From Leptotrichia massiliensis (lineage in GTDB: Bacteria; Fusobacteriota; Fusobacteriia; Fusobacteriales; Leptotrichiaceae), in assembly GCF_900104625.1 (NCBI RefSeq), contig NZ_FNVZ01000004.1, forward strand, positions 124,001-188,000: 64,000 bases of DNA, written 5' to 3'. Position numbers and translations under genes: made by a program. This document shows, one piece after another, positions 43,576 through 52,705 of this stretch. Within the stretch, counting starts at the first letter, position 1. Every line of letters starts with the position of its first letter. The notes beneath the pieces were generated by a model. The model worked only from the letters and a program-made list of their open reading frames with translations, did no database searches and was not told the origin of the DNA.

Positions 43576-44739
43576 CTAATTACTTTCTATCATAAGTTCG
43601 TCTATTAAATCCTTCACATGGACAATTTCCTTTAATCTCCATCCGTTAGCTCCCGAGAAGAACAATCCACTTTGAAGCCTACCTAAATAGGCATCTCCTA
43701 AGCTATCTGCAATACAGTATCCCACTCTATTTGCACCTTTTCCACGTTCACATGGGAATACACAGTTGCTTATACATTTTATTTTTTTTGTATTAGGCTC
43801 TAATGTTTGAACTAAGTTCGTTTTTACAGCACGTCCTGGATAGCCAACTGGCGAACTTACAATTACTATGTCCTCTTCTTTTGCATCGAGCAAAACCTGT
43901 TTTAGAACATCGCTTGCATCACATTCGTAAGTACCGATAAATCTTGTACCCATTTGAACGGCATCAGCTCCAAGTGCCATAATATTTTTTATATCATTAT
44001 TGTCCCATATTCCACCTGCCGCTATAATAGGAAAATCTCCCCATTTATCACGTTCCTCCTTAATCGGCGGCAAAATCGCTTCCAGCTGATGTTCAGGAGC
44101 AAATAATTCTTCATATTTTGCACCTTGATGTCCTCCACTTTTCGGTCCTTCCACAATTACTGCTCCCGGCATTCTCCCAGCAGCTTTCCATTTTTTGCAG
44201 ATTATTTTCAAAGCTCTGGCTGATGAAACTATCGGCACGATTTCCACATCCGGATAATCCTTTACAAGCCTTGGAAGTTCCAATGGAAGCCCTGCTCCTG
44301 TAACAATAATATTTGCCCCAGCCTCAAGAGCATCCTTTACCACTCTCTCATAATCATTTATTGCATGAAGAATATTGCACGCAAGCGGTTTATCTCCACA
44401 AATTTTTCTTGCATTTTTAAATATTTCAAAAAGTGCTTCACGATTATATGCATTTTCTGTCCCAAGAGGACGACCATTTACGGCTTTTTTCACAAATCTC
44501 ATATTTTGGTAGTATCCAGTACAAATAGCACTTATTGTTCCAAGGCATCCATTTTTAGCTACATTTCCAGCAAGCTGATCCCAGCTGATCCCAACACCCA
44601 TTCCACCTTGAACTATCGGCTTTTCAATAAAATATTTCCCAATTTTTATTCCTTTTAATTCGATTTTTTTATTTTCATTTAAAATTTCAGAATTTTCTTC
44701 TTTAATTTCCGTTACTTCGTTCACTTTGATTTCCTCCAA
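43576..44739 (-). CDS. NAD(P)H-dependent flavin oxidoreductase / nitronate monooxygenase-like
   Basis: A TIM-barrel FMN enzyme: KPIVQGGMGVGIS at the start of the barrel, ITGAGLPLELP-like VTGAGLPLELPRLV, EGPKSGGHQGAK and the FMN-phosphate loop PIIAAGGIWDNNDIKNIMALGADAVQMGTRF. The C-terminal part has several Cys (CISNCVFPCERG). The group includes nitronate monooxygenase and the enoyl-ACP reductase FabK; the sequence here does not decide between them. A 28-residue Glu-rich N-terminal stretch precedes the barrel. It is read in the same direction as rnfC but separated by a terminator. Confidence 0.88.
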   Translation of the reverse strand: MEEIKVNEVTEIKEENSEILNENKKIELKGIKIGKYFIEKPIVQGGMGVGISWDQLAGNVAKNGCLGTISAICTGYYQNMRFVKKAVNGRPLGTENAYNREALFEIFKNARKICGDKPLACNILHAINDYERVVKDALEAGANIIVTGAGLPLELPRLVKDYPDVEIVPIVSSARALKIICKKWKAAGRMPGAVIVEGPKSGGHQGAKYEELFAPEHQLEAILPPIKEERDKWGDFPIIAAGGIWDNNDIKNIMALGADAVQMGTRFIGTYECDASDVLKQVLLDAKEEDIVIVSSPVGYPGRAVKTNLVQTLEPNTKKIKCISNCVFPCERGKGANRVGYCIADSLGDAYLGRLQSGLFFSGANGWRLKEIVHVKDLIDELMIESN

Positions 44740-44775
44740 TTTTATAATTTTCTAAATTATTAACATTGATTATTT

Positions 44776-45237
44776 TTAAAAATTATATGGTGGAGCCCTA
44801 CTAATCTTCTTTTTTTCACTTACTGAAGTGTAATTTAAAATTACATTACAAAAATGCAGTTTAGGCAAAATATATATTAATTTCGTTATTTTTTCAATTA
44901 TTTTTTTTCTAATATCATTTTCAATAAAATTTATATACCCATTGGCACAAAGCCGTTCAAAATTTTCTACCAGCCTTTTTAAATCAACATTTTCCAAAAA
45001 CGATAAATCAATCCCTGAATTTGAAATATGTTTATCCAGCATTTTCAAAAATTCATCACTTTTATTTATCACAATTTTTTTATTTTTCTCATATAATAAT
45101 GCAACGTTTTCAATATTTAAAAAATTTATTTTAGAAAAAGTTGCCAAATAATCTTTTTTTGTAACCTGTTCAAAAAACTGTGTAACAACTGTTTGCACAA
45201 CTTTAGATAACTTTTTCAACCGAAATTTTTCAAACAT
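44776..45237 (-). CDS. Protein of unknown function (153 aa)
   Basis: I do not recognise it. It is helical and basic, with no signal peptide. Stretches such as RLKKLSKVVQTVVTQFFEQ and NDIRKKIIEKITKLIYILPK look amphipathic. A GGAGG site precedes the ATG. The gap between its stop and the start of the nitronate-monooxygenase gene is 36 bp, so they may be co-transcribed. The 490-bp region upstream holds no gene apart from the trxA promoter on the other strand. Confidence 0.6.
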   Translation of the reverse strand: MFEKFRLKKLSKVVQTVVTQFFEQVTKKDYLATFSKINFLNIENVALLYEKNKKIVINKSDEFLKMLDKHISNSGIDLSFLENVDLKRLVENFERLCANGYINFIENDIRKKIIEKITKLIYILPKLHFCNVILNYTSVSEKKKISRAPPYNF

Positions 45238-45730
45238 AAAACCTCCTTTATTGCTTGTGATAAATCCTGTAAAACCAAACCCAAAAATTGTATCTATTTA
45301 ATTTAAACTAGCTTGATTTTTTTATATTTTAATATGTATTCAAAAAACTTATAACACACGTTATTTTTTAATTATATAATGTTTTTGGACTTTTTACAAT
45401 TAAATATTTTTATTTTGATAATCAAAATATTTTTTGAAAAATTTTTTCCTAATTTTTATTTCTTCCCCTCTCTTCTTCTTTTTTTCTTAGTTAATCCAAT
45501 TCTTCTTGTTAAATTTTTTATATATCTTATATAAGTCTCCGATTTTTAACCAAATTAACTGTTAAAATAAAAAATATGAAATTTTTTTGAAATAAAAAAG
45601 GATTAAAACAAATATTTATTAGTGATAACTCACTTTACAACTCTAAATTGAAAAAAATAAAATTGCAGAAATTAACTAAAATTGATATAATAATAGAAAA
45701 TATAAATTTAAAATATAGAGGTGAAGTTAT
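45238..45730. other. Intergenic region between divergent genes
   Basis: About 490 bp, strongly A+T-rich. It contains the trxA promoter (45663-45691) at its right end and the ribosome site of the 44776-45237 gene at its left end. A short frame on the minus strand (45635-45838) overlaps trxA and is not credible. I see nothing else. Confidence 0.5.
45663..45691 (+). promoter_or_regulatory. trxA promoter
   Basis: TTGCAG (45663-45668), 17 bp, TATAAT (45686-45691) with TGA directly before it (extended -10). The trxA start is 40 bp downstream. Confidence 0.75.
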
Positions 45731-46048
45731 ATGAATAATATCATCAATTATGCTGGAGAAGACTTTGAAAATGAAATAATTTCGCATACTGGACTTACAC
45801 TTGTCGATTTTTATGCTATCTGGTGTGGACCTTGCCAAATGCTTGAAAAGGTTCTCTCTGAAGTGGCTAATAATTCCGAGTGCAGGATTGCCAGAGTTGA
45901 TGTTGATGATTATCCTGAGTTTGGAACTAAATTTAAGATAAGAGGACTTCCTATGCTTATTCTTTTTAAGGATGGAGAAATTGTAGAAACATTAAATGGG
46001 TTTCAAACTTTTGATGAAATCATGAAAAAAATTAATTTGCATAGTTAA
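45731..46048 (+). CDS. trxA: Thioredoxin
   Basis: This 105-aa protein reduces disulfides in cytosolic proteins. The active site is FYAIWCGPCQMLEKVL, followed by the cis-Pro region RGLPMLILFKDGEIV. The catalytic WCGPC motif is intact. AGAGGTGAAG precedes the ATG. No thioredoxin reductase is next to it. galE follows 63 bp downstream in the same direction. Confidence 0.96.
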   Translation: MNNIINYAGEDFENEIISHTGLTLVDFYAIWCGPCQMLEKVLSEVANNSECRIARVDVDDYPEFGTKFKIRGLPMLILFKDGEIVETLNGFQTFDEIMKKINLHS

Positions 46049-46111
46049 TTTAATAATTTTAAAATTTTCTTACATACAAAAATAGAAATTTTAGAAAGAA
46101 AGGATGTTTTT

Positions 46112-47137
46112 ATGAAAACAATTTTGGTTCCAGGAGGAGCAGGATATATCGGCTCTCACACGGTTTTAGACTTGATAAAGAAAGGATTTCATCCTATTAT
46201 AGTTGATGATTTTAGCAATTCAAGCAAAAAGGTTATTTCAATTTTAGAAGAACTTTCTGGAACAAAAATATCTTTTTATGAACTTGATATAAAAAATAAG
46301 GAAGGCTTGAGAAAAATATTTAATGAAAACAAAATTGATGCTGTAATTAATTTTGCTGGATTTAAGGCTGTTGGAGAATCTGTGGAAAAACCACTTATGT
46401 ACTATGAAAATAATTTATTTGGTATGGTTACTTTACTTGAAGTAATGAAAGAATTTGATGTAAAAAATATTGTATTCAGTTCTTCGGCTACGGTTTACGG
46501 AACTTCTGATAAAGTCCCTTTCGTAGAAACTGATCCAATGGGAGAAGCTACAAATCCTTATGGACGTACAAAAGTAATTATCGAGAATATTTTAATGGAT
46601 TTAGCAAAATCTGACAAGACTTGGAACATTATTGCACTTAGATACTTTAATCCATTAGGTGCCCATGAAAGTGGAAGAATTGGAGAAGATCCAAATGGAA
46701 TTCCAAATAATCTTTCCCCTTACATAACTCAAGTTGCAGTAGGAAAACTCGATAAATTACATATTTTTGGAAACGATTATGACACTCTAGACGGAACTTG
46801 TATAAGAGATTTCATTCATGTAAATGATTTGGCGGCAGGACATTCAGCAGCATTAAATTATTTATTTAATAATGAAAATCTTGGTTTTGATGCAATAAAT
46901 TTAGGAAGTGAAAAAGGGTACAGCGTTCTTGAAATCCTACATAATTTTGAAAAAGCTGTTGGAAAAGAAATTCCTTATGTAATTGATGGACGAAGAGCAG
47001 GAGATATTGCTGTTTGTTATGCTGATGCCTCAAAAGCCAAAAAATTATTAAACTGGGAAGCAAAATACACTATCGAGGATATGTGCAGAGATTCTTGGAA
47101 CTGGCAGAAAAAAAATCCAAATGGATTTGAAGATTAA
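46112..47137 (+). CDS. galE: UDP-glucose 4-epimerase
   Basis: It interconverts UDP-glucose and UDP-galactose. The NAD-binding loop is PGGAGYIGSHTVLDL, the catalytic Ser/Tyr/Lys are in FSSSATVYG and NPYGRTKVI, and the substrate region has RYFNPLGAHESG and GTCIRDFIHVNDLA. Length (341 aa) is typical for GalE. AAAGGATG precedes the ATG. No galK or galT gene is nearby, so it more likely supplies UDP-galactose for surface polysaccharide, which is an inference. Confidence 0.96.
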   Translation: MKTILVPGGAGYIGSHTVLDLIKKGFHPIIVDDFSNSSKKVISILEELSGTKISFYELDIKNKEGLRKIFNENKIDAVINFAGFKAVGESVEKPLMYYENNLFGMVTLLEVMKEFDVKNIVFSSSATVYGTSDKVPFVETDPMGEATNPYGRTKVIIENILMDLAKSDKTWNIIALRYFNPLGAHESGRIGEDPNGIPNNLSPYITQVAVGKLDKLHIFGNDYDTLDGTCIRDFIHVNDLAAGHSAALNYLFNNENLGFDAINLGSEKGYSVLEILHNFEKAVGKEIPYVIDGRRAGDIAVCYADASKAKKLLNWEAKYTIEDMCRDSWNWQKKNPNGFED

Positions 47138-47155
47138 TTTTTTTACGGAGGTGTT

Positions 47156-48184
47156 ATGAAAAAATTTTTTTTGTTAATTTTTACATTTATTTTTATTTTT
47201 AGCTGTAATAATGGTTCTAATTTAAAAGAAACGCAATCTGATAAAATGACTGAAGAAGAAAAAATAAAATTTGAAAAATTTCAAAATATGCCGTTAAATG
47301 AATTAAGAACTTTAAGTTCATTAAAAGATGTTAGGCAATTTGAAGATCTATTTTTTGAATATGAATTAAGATATGACATGTATTTTAGGATAAAAAAAGG
47401 GAAAAAAGAAGAATTTTTTATTCCTTCAGAAATAAACATACGGGAATTTGTAGCAAAATATCCAGTAAATCCAATAGAAAAAGAATATTTAAAAACAAAA
47501 AAATATTTCAAAAATATGATTCAAAATAATAGTGTTTTAAAAGATTTTGAAAAACCATTAAATGAATATTTTGAATATGCTGAAAAGAAAATTTCAAAAA
47601 TGAAAGAAATTGAGAATTATTATAAAAATAACGAATATAAGAAAGATAATTTTCAAAAAGGCAGAATTTTAGATAAAGAATACGAAGAAATCCGTATATC
47701 ATACGATTCTTATGACATTGAATCAAAATTTCAAAATTTAGAGTCCTTATCAGCAAAATATTTACTAAATAATTTAAAAAATAACGGACAAACTGCCGCA
47801 TATAATATTTTCCGAATAAAATTCATTATTTCTCTAATTAATAAAAAACTTTATGATGATGAGTTTGCAGATGAAAAAAATGATAACTTAATAAATCAAC
47901 TGGAAATACTAGGAAAAGATTTTAAATTAGCAGTATCTCAAGCCGAGAAAATAAAAGATTCAGAAATTAAAGATGAAAATATGGATATTGATAAATATAA
48001 AAGTTATGTAAAAGAAGCAAAAAAATCCATAAAAAATTTTTATAAAGGATTAAAAAACTTAAAAAATAGCAATCCAAATTCAGAGGAGGATGAATTTATT
48101 ATTTTTGAAGATGAAAAATATAATAATTTACAGTTTTATAAAGATAATGAGGAAAATGAGAAAATGAAAATATTTTATCAATAG
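47156..48184 (+). CDS. Lipoprotein, DUF3829/YiiG-like
   Basis: The N-terminus is a lipoprotein signal peptide with a lipobox ending IFSC at residue 17. The mature part is Lys/Glu/Asn-rich and helical; the stretch YYKNNEYKKDNFQKGRIL resembles the DUF3829 (YiiG) pattern. It should be anchored in the envelope. The function of the family is unknown. GGAGG precedes the ATG, 18 bp after galE. Confidence 0.75.
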   Translation: MKKFFLLIFTFIFIFSCNNGSNLKETQSDKMTEEEKIKFEKFQNMPLNELRTLSSLKDVRQFEDLFFEYELRYDMYFRIKKGKKEEFFIPSEINIREFVAKYPVNPIEKEYLKTKKYFKNMIQNNSVLKDFEKPLNEYFEYAEKKISKMKEIENYYKNNEYKKDNFQKGRILDKEYEEIRISYDSYDIESKFQNLESLSAKYLLNNLKNNGQTAAYNIFRIKFIISLINKKLYDDEFADEKNDNLINQLEILGKDFKLAVSQAEKIKDSEIKDENMDIDKYKSYVKEAKKSIKNFYKGLKNLKNSNPNSEEDEFIIFEDEKYNNLQFYKDNEENEKMKIFYQ

Positions 48185-48243
48185 TAAATTAAAAAATATT
48201 ATACTCTTTACCATTTTTTTTAATACATTTTTGTAACAAATGT

Positions 48244-48366
48244 TTGACATCTATACAAAAAGCAAAAAGAACATATTCCAGTCCTACTAGACATTATAGA
48301 GATAACATTATGTTAAGTGGCACAACAGTATCGTTAGATTTTGGGTATGCTCTTAAACATGAATAA
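48244..48366 (+). pseudogene. Orphan 3' gene fragment before the aminopeptidase gene
   Basis: An open frame of 40 codons without a start codon ends at TAA TAA and reads RTYSSPTRHYRDN, then LSGTTVSLDFGYALKHE. Its alternating hydrophobic/polar end resembles the last strands of an outer-membrane barrel. Nothing upstream continues it: the preceding lipoprotein ends at 48184. It may be the remnant of a deleted gene. Confidence 0.35.
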
Positions 48367-48395
48367 TAACAAATTTTGAAAGGAAAAAAATAAAA

Positions 48396-49631
48396 ATGAA
48401 CAACTTTGAAGAAAAATTAAATAAATATGCAGAAGTAATTGTAAAAATTGGAGCAAATGTACAAAAAGGACAAAAAGTTTGGGTAAACTGTACAACTGAT
48501 GCTTTGCCATTAGTTTACAAGGTTACAGAATTAGCTTATCAAGCGGGAGCAAGTGATGTTCACGTAAAATTGACAGATGATAAATTATCAAGACTTCATG
48601 CTGAATATCAATCGAAAGAAGTCTATTCACACATCCCACAATGGGCAATTGACGAAAGAAATGATTATCTTGACAATAATGTCGTATTTATCCACATTTT
48701 AAGCAGTTCTCCAAATTTATTTGCTGGAATTGATGCTGAAAAACTGGGAGCATTGACAAAAAATGCAGGAGAAGCCTATAAACATTACCGAACTTGCATT
48801 ATGACAGATGTAAATTCTTGGACAATTGCAAGCTATCCTTCGGCAGATTGGGCAAGACTTGTATTCCCAGATGAAGCAAATACTGACATTGCACAGGAAA
48901 AACTGCTTGATGCAATATTAAAGACTGTAAGAGTTGATAAAACTGATCCAGTTAAGGCTTGGGAAGAACATAGACAAAATTTGACTGAAAAAGCTGAATT
49001 TTTAAACAATAAAAACTTTGTAGCACTTCATTATACTTCAAAAGGTACTGACTTGACAGTAGGACTTCCTAAAAATCACATTTGGGTAGCGGCTGGAAGT
49101 AAAAATGCGAAAGGGGCGGATTTCTTGCCAAATATGCCGACAGAAGAAGTATTTACAGCTGGAGATAGAGACCGTGTAGATGGTTATGTTTCAAATAAAA
49201 AACCGCTTTCTTATCAAGGAAATATCATCGATAACTTTAAATTGACTTTTAAGGATGGAAAAGTTGTGGATTTTGAAGCGGAGCAAGGATATGAGATTTT
49301 GAAGCAGCTGCTTGATACTGATGAAGGTTCGAGAAGAATTGGAGAAGTTGCCCTTGTGCCAAATGATTCCCCTATTTCTAACTCTGGGCTTCTTTATTAC
49401 CAGACATTGTTTGATGAAAACGCCTCAAACCATCTGGCATTGGGTGCTGCATATCCAACTACCCTAAAAGATGGTACAAAAATGACTGAAGAGGAACTAG
49501 AAAAAGCTCACATTAATCAGTCTATTTCCCACGTTGACTTTATGATTGGTGATGCGGAAATGGATATTGATGGAATTTTGGAAGATGGGACAAGAGTTCC
49601 TGTATTTAGAAAAGGAAATTGGGCATTTTAG
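48396..49631 (+). CDS. Aminopeptidase, M29 family (AmpS/PepS-type)
   Basis: This 411-aa metallopeptidase family removes N-terminal residues from peptides in the cytosol. Characteristic stretches are the N-terminal LNKYAEVIVKIGANVQKGQ, LHYTSKGTDLTVGLP, FLPNMPTEEVFTAGDRD (metal-ligand Glu), LGAAYPTTLKDG and HVDFMIGDAEMDIDG (His and Asp ligands). The full length and metal-site residues indicate an intact enzyme. GAAAGGAAA precedes the ATG. A terminator follows (49656-49683). Confidence 0.95.
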   Translation: MNNFEEKLNKYAEVIVKIGANVQKGQKVWVNCTTDALPLVYKVTELAYQAGASDVHVKLTDDKLSRLHAEYQSKEVYSHIPQWAIDERNDYLDNNVVFIHILSSSPNLFAGIDAEKLGALTKNAGEAYKHYRTCIMTDVNSWTIASYPSADWARLVFPDEANTDIAQEKLLDAILKTVRVDKTDPVKAWEEHRQNLTEKAEFLNNKNFVALHYTSKGTDLTVGLPKNHIWVAAGSKNAKGADFLPNMPTEEVFTAGDRDRVDGYVSNKKPLSYQGNIIDNFKLTFKDGKVVDFEAEQGYEILKQLLDTDEGSRRIGEVALVPNDSPISNSGLLYYQTLFDENASNHLALGAAYPTTLKDGTKMTEEELEKAHINQSISHVDFMIGDAEMDIDGILEDGTRVPVFRKGNWAF

Positions 49632-49655
49632 AAATAATTTAAAATTAATGAAATT

Positions 49656-49683
49656 AACTGTCTTAAATTAAGGCAGTTTTTTA
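49656..49683 (+). terminator. Terminator after the aminopeptidase gene
   Basis: AACTGTCTTAA and TTAAGGCAGTT pair with a G-T pair, and six T follow. Confidence 0.75.
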
Positions 49684-49700
49684 ATTAAAAAAATAAGTAA

Positions 49701-49736
49701 AAAAGAAAAACAGTAAAACTTTTTGATTTACTGTTT
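49701..49736 (-). terminator. Terminator of the rel transcription unit
   Basis: AACAGTAAA (49709-49717) and TTTACTGTT (49727-49735) form a 9-bp stem, with TTTTTCTTTTTT-like sequence on the minus side. It lies downstream of the 45-aa ORF and of rel. Confidence 0.65.
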
Positions 49737-49774
49737 AACAAATTTCTATCGCATTCTTTTCATGTTAAGCTACT

Positions 49775-49912
49775 TTACAATTTTAAATAATTTATAACAA
49801 TCATAAAAATAATAATTATAAAAAAGAAAAACAATACTTTTTTAGTAATATTTATAAAAAACTTCAATAAAAAAAACAATATAATTATTCCTATTATTAT
49901 TTTCAATTCCAT
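49775..49912 (-). CDS. Possible small membrane protein (45 aa)
   Basis: ATG 49912, 6 nt after GGGGAG, opens a 45-codon frame that is almost wholly hydrophobic: two possible spans (about residues 4-21 and 27-43) separated by a short NITKK loop. It starts 32 bp after the rel stop codon and ends before the shared terminator, so it would be the second gene of that unit. Extreme A+T content makes such Ile/Phe-rich frames common by chance, so the ribosome site is the main support. Confidence 0.45.
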   Translation of the reverse strand: MELKIIIGIIILFFLLKFFINITKKVLFFFFIIIIFMIVINYLKL

Positions 49913-49944
49913 TTTCGACTCCCCTTTTTATAAAATTAATCTTT

Positions 49945-52218
49945 TTATTTCTTTATTACATCTATTATTTCTGGCATTGATTTTAAGTTATTTGCCAATC
50001 TATCAAAATCATCTCGGCTTCTAATGGTTATTCTTAGATGTATAAAAATTCGTTTGTTCCCATTTTCTTTAAAGTTATTCGTATTTACAGTTATTAGATT
50101 CATTTTGTATTCATTTAAAATTCGGATAATATCCAACAATAATCCATTTCTATCTGAGGCTTTTATCGTGAAATTAAATTCGTATGTACTGTTGGATGAA
50201 ATTGCAGATTCATCCCAATAAACATCAACTTCTCTTTCTGGCTCTTTTTTCATAAGAGAAATAAAATTATCGCAGTCAACACGATGGATCGCGATTCCAC
50301 GTCCACGTGTCACATAACCACGTATTTCATCGCCAGGAAGAGGACTGCAGCATTTTGCAAAACGGTACATTGTATTTTCTGTCCCAGAAATTTTTACTCC
50401 GCCTTGATTTCGTTCCTTCTGACGATGCCCTTTTTCAGTTTCCTCCTCAAGCACCTTTTCTAATGCTTTTTCCTCTTTTACCTCAAATTTATTCATAAAG
50501 CCATCAAGTGATAAATCTCCAGTTCCAAATCTGTAAAATAAAGTTTTATTATCTCCAATGTTATATTTTTTCATATAAAGAAAAACACGCTCGTCTTCCA
50601 GCATATCCTTTAATTTAAGTCCAAGTCGATCAAATTCTTTTTCTAAAATCTGTTCCCCTTCCTTTGATTTTTCTTCAAATTCCTTGTCCTTGAACCATTT
50701 TCGGATTTTCACACGGGAACTGTGGTTGTTTACCATTTCAATCCAGTCTTTTCCGGGTCCTTTCATATTTTTAGAAGTTATAACTTCAACTTTATCTCCA
50801 GTTTTTAATACGTGATTAAGCTGAACAATCTTTCCATCCAATTTTGCTCCAATCGTTCTGTATCCAATTTGCGTATGTACTTGAAATGCAAAATCAAGTG
50901 CAGTGGAATTTCGTGGCATTTCCACAATATCGTCCTTTGGTGTAAATACAAATATCGTTTGTTTTAAAACATCTCCTGTAACTTCCTGTGCAAATTCGAT
51001 TTTTTTTTCATTTTCCTTTTTATTTTGAACAGAATCTTTCAATTTTTTTACATCTGCATAAAATTTTTCATTTTTGGATTTCGATTTTTTTTCTTTATAT
51101 TTCCAGTGTGCTGCAACCCCTTCTTCTGCTATTTCGTGCATTTCTTGAGTTCTAATTTGAATTTCCACATTCTGTTTATTAGGCCCTTTCACTGTTGTGT
51201 GAATTGACTGATAGCCATTTGGCTTTGGCTGTGCAACATAATCTTTGAATCTATCAAAAACAGGTATAAATAAATCGTGAATTATTCCCAGCACATTGTA
51301 ACATTCATTCTTTTTCTCAACAATAATTCTTATTGCGATTAAATCATACAAATCCATAAATCTTTTTTGCTTCTCATTCATTTTCCGATAAATGCTGTAC
51401 AAATGCTTTGGACGCCCTGTAACTTCACCCTTTATATTATTTTTTTTGAGTTCTATTTTTATTTTTTCAATAAATTTTGCTGTATATTCTTCCCTCTCGC
51501 GTCTTTTTGTATTTACAAGTTCCTTAATTTCGTAATAATCATTTGGATATAAAAACCTAAAACTTATGTCCTCCAATTCCCATTTTATCCTAGCCATCCC
51601 TATTCTATGAGCAATTGGTGCATAAATTTCGATTGTTTCCTTTGATTTTTCCTGCTGCTTTTCAGGTTTCATGTACTTTAACGTTCGCATATTGTGAAGC
51701 CTGTCTGCCAGTTTTATAATTACAACCCGAATGTCCTCTGACATTGCAATTACCATTTTTCTTTTATTTTCCAATTTTTTGCTGTCAGTTCTCGGTAAAT
51801 TCCTAAGTTTTGTAACCCCATCCACCAACTTTTTCACATCTTTTCCAAAATTATCCTCAATATCCTCCAAAACTATAAGAGTATCCTCAACCACATCGTG
51901 CAAAAGCCCAGCTACAATAGTATCTGTATCCATTTTCATATCAGCCAGTATTTCCGCAACTTCGACAGGATGTAAAATATAATCCTCCCCGCTTTTTCTC
52001 CTTTGTCCTATATGTGACTCATACGCAAGTATATAAGCATTTTCAATTTTATTCATGTCCACATCCAGCCTATTCTCTTTAATCCTGTCAGTCAGCTGTT
52101 TAAGCAATTCGTCATAGCTCTTATTCACAATTGCAGGTACTTTGGTATCCACTATATCATCATCCGTCATCTTCCATTCATTTTTCGGCACTTTCTTTTC
52201 ATCCATCTCGTATCCCAT
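49945..52218 (-). CDS. Bifunctional (p)ppGpp synthetase/hydrolase (Rel/SpoT)
   Basis: The order is HD hydrolase (residues 50-200, with AGLLHDVVEDT and KLADRLHNMRTL), synthetase (about 240-370, with FDRFKDYVAQPKPNGYQSIHTT), TGS (about 405-465, with VFTPKDDIVEMP), a helical/zinc-finger-like region (FAKCCSPLPGDEIRGYV) and a C-terminal ACT domain. An intact HD motif and the RFKD form of the synthetase motif indicate a bifunctional enzyme controlling the stringent response. Its length of about 757 aa is normal. Start is ambiguous: ATG 52218 has AGAGG directly next to it, ATG 52206 is a better-spaced alternative. Confidence 0.95.
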   Translation of the reverse strand: MGYEMDEKKVPKNEWKMTDDDIVDTKVPAIVNKSYDELLKQLTDRIKENRLDVDMNKIENAYILAYESHIGQRRKSGEDYILHPVEVAEILADMKMDTDTIVAGLLHDVVEDTLIVLEDIEDNFGKDVKKLVDGVTKLRNLPRTDSKKLENKRKMVIAMSEDIRVVIIKLADRLHNMRTLKYMKPEKQQEKSKETIEIYAPIAHRIGMARIKWELEDISFRFLYPNDYYEIKELVNTKRREREEYTAKFIEKIKIELKKNNIKGEVTGRPKHLYSIYRKMNEKQKRFMDLYDLIAIRIIVEKKNECYNVLGIIHDLFIPVFDRFKDYVAQPKPNGYQSIHTTVKGPNKQNVEIQIRTQEMHEIAEEGVAAHWKYKEKKSKSKNEKFYADVKKLKDSVQNKKENEKKIEFAQEVTGDVLKQTIFVFTPKDDIVEMPRNSTALDFAFQVHTQIGYRTIGAKLDGKIVQLNHVLKTGDKVEVITSKNMKGPGKDWIEMVNNHSSRVKIRKWFKDKEFEEKSKEGEQILEKEFDRLGLKLKDMLEDERVFLYMKKYNIGDNKTLFYRFGTGDLSLDGFMNKFEVKEEKALEKVLEEETEKGHRQKERNQGGVKISGTENTMYRFAKCCSPLPGDEIRGYVTRGRGIAIHRVDCDNFISLMKKEPEREVDVYWDESAISSNSTYEFNFTIKASDRNGLLLDIIRILNEYKMNLITVNTNNFKENGNKRIFIHLRITIRSRDDFDRLANNLKSMPEIIDVIKK

Positions 52219-52407
52219 CCTCTCAGTATCAAATAAAAAACTCTTTTAAATTGTTTTATTCAATCACTTTTTCTTAAAATTATTTTACTATACATTTTAA
52301 AAAAAATCTATTATAAAGTGTGAATATTGTTAATTATTTTTGTTTTGGGATTCTAAATTATTTAAAACAAATTATTTCAAAAAGATTATTCTAAGTTTTA
52401 TCTAATC

Positions 52408-52430
52408 AAAAAAAAAAAAAAAAAAAAAAA
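52408..52430. repeat. Homopolymer of 23 A
   Basis: An uninterrupted run of 23 A lies 40 bp upstream of the ribosome site of the decayed gene at 52473, followed by TGATAAAAT. Runs this long slip during replication and often switch genes on and off, but they are also hard to sequence, so the length may be inexact. Confidence 0.8.
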
Positions 52431-52472
52431 TGATAAAATAAAAAAAAAATTAATTTTAAGGAGGAAAAAATA

Positions 52473-52640
52473 ATGAAAAAATTATTAGTATTGCTATAGC
52501 TGTTTCTGGTATTGTTTCTACTAAATAGGATTAGGAGCAAAATTAACAATTCAATAATATCTAACAACGACTATTTATTTTAACAATGAAAGAAATGTTC
52601 CATTTATAAATAAATTTATAAAAAATCTACTATTTAAACA
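52473..52640 (+). pseudogene. Decayed gene for a small exported protein
   Basis: A strong AAGGAGG site precedes ATG 52473 and the start of a signal peptide (MKKLLV), then a TAG after eight codons. A different frame continues the signal peptide (IAIAVSGIVST), meets a TAG, and resumes with GLGAKLTIQ, another stop, then LTTTIYFNNERNVPFINKF. So at least one frameshift and two stops separate the pieces. The 487-bp gap 52219-52705 otherwise holds only the A23 tract and the rel 5' region. Confidence 0.6.
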
Positions 52641-52705
52641 GGAACAAAAGAGTGTGTCTAAAAGTTATAAATCAATATCTATACTCACAATAGGAGGAAA
52701 ATTAA

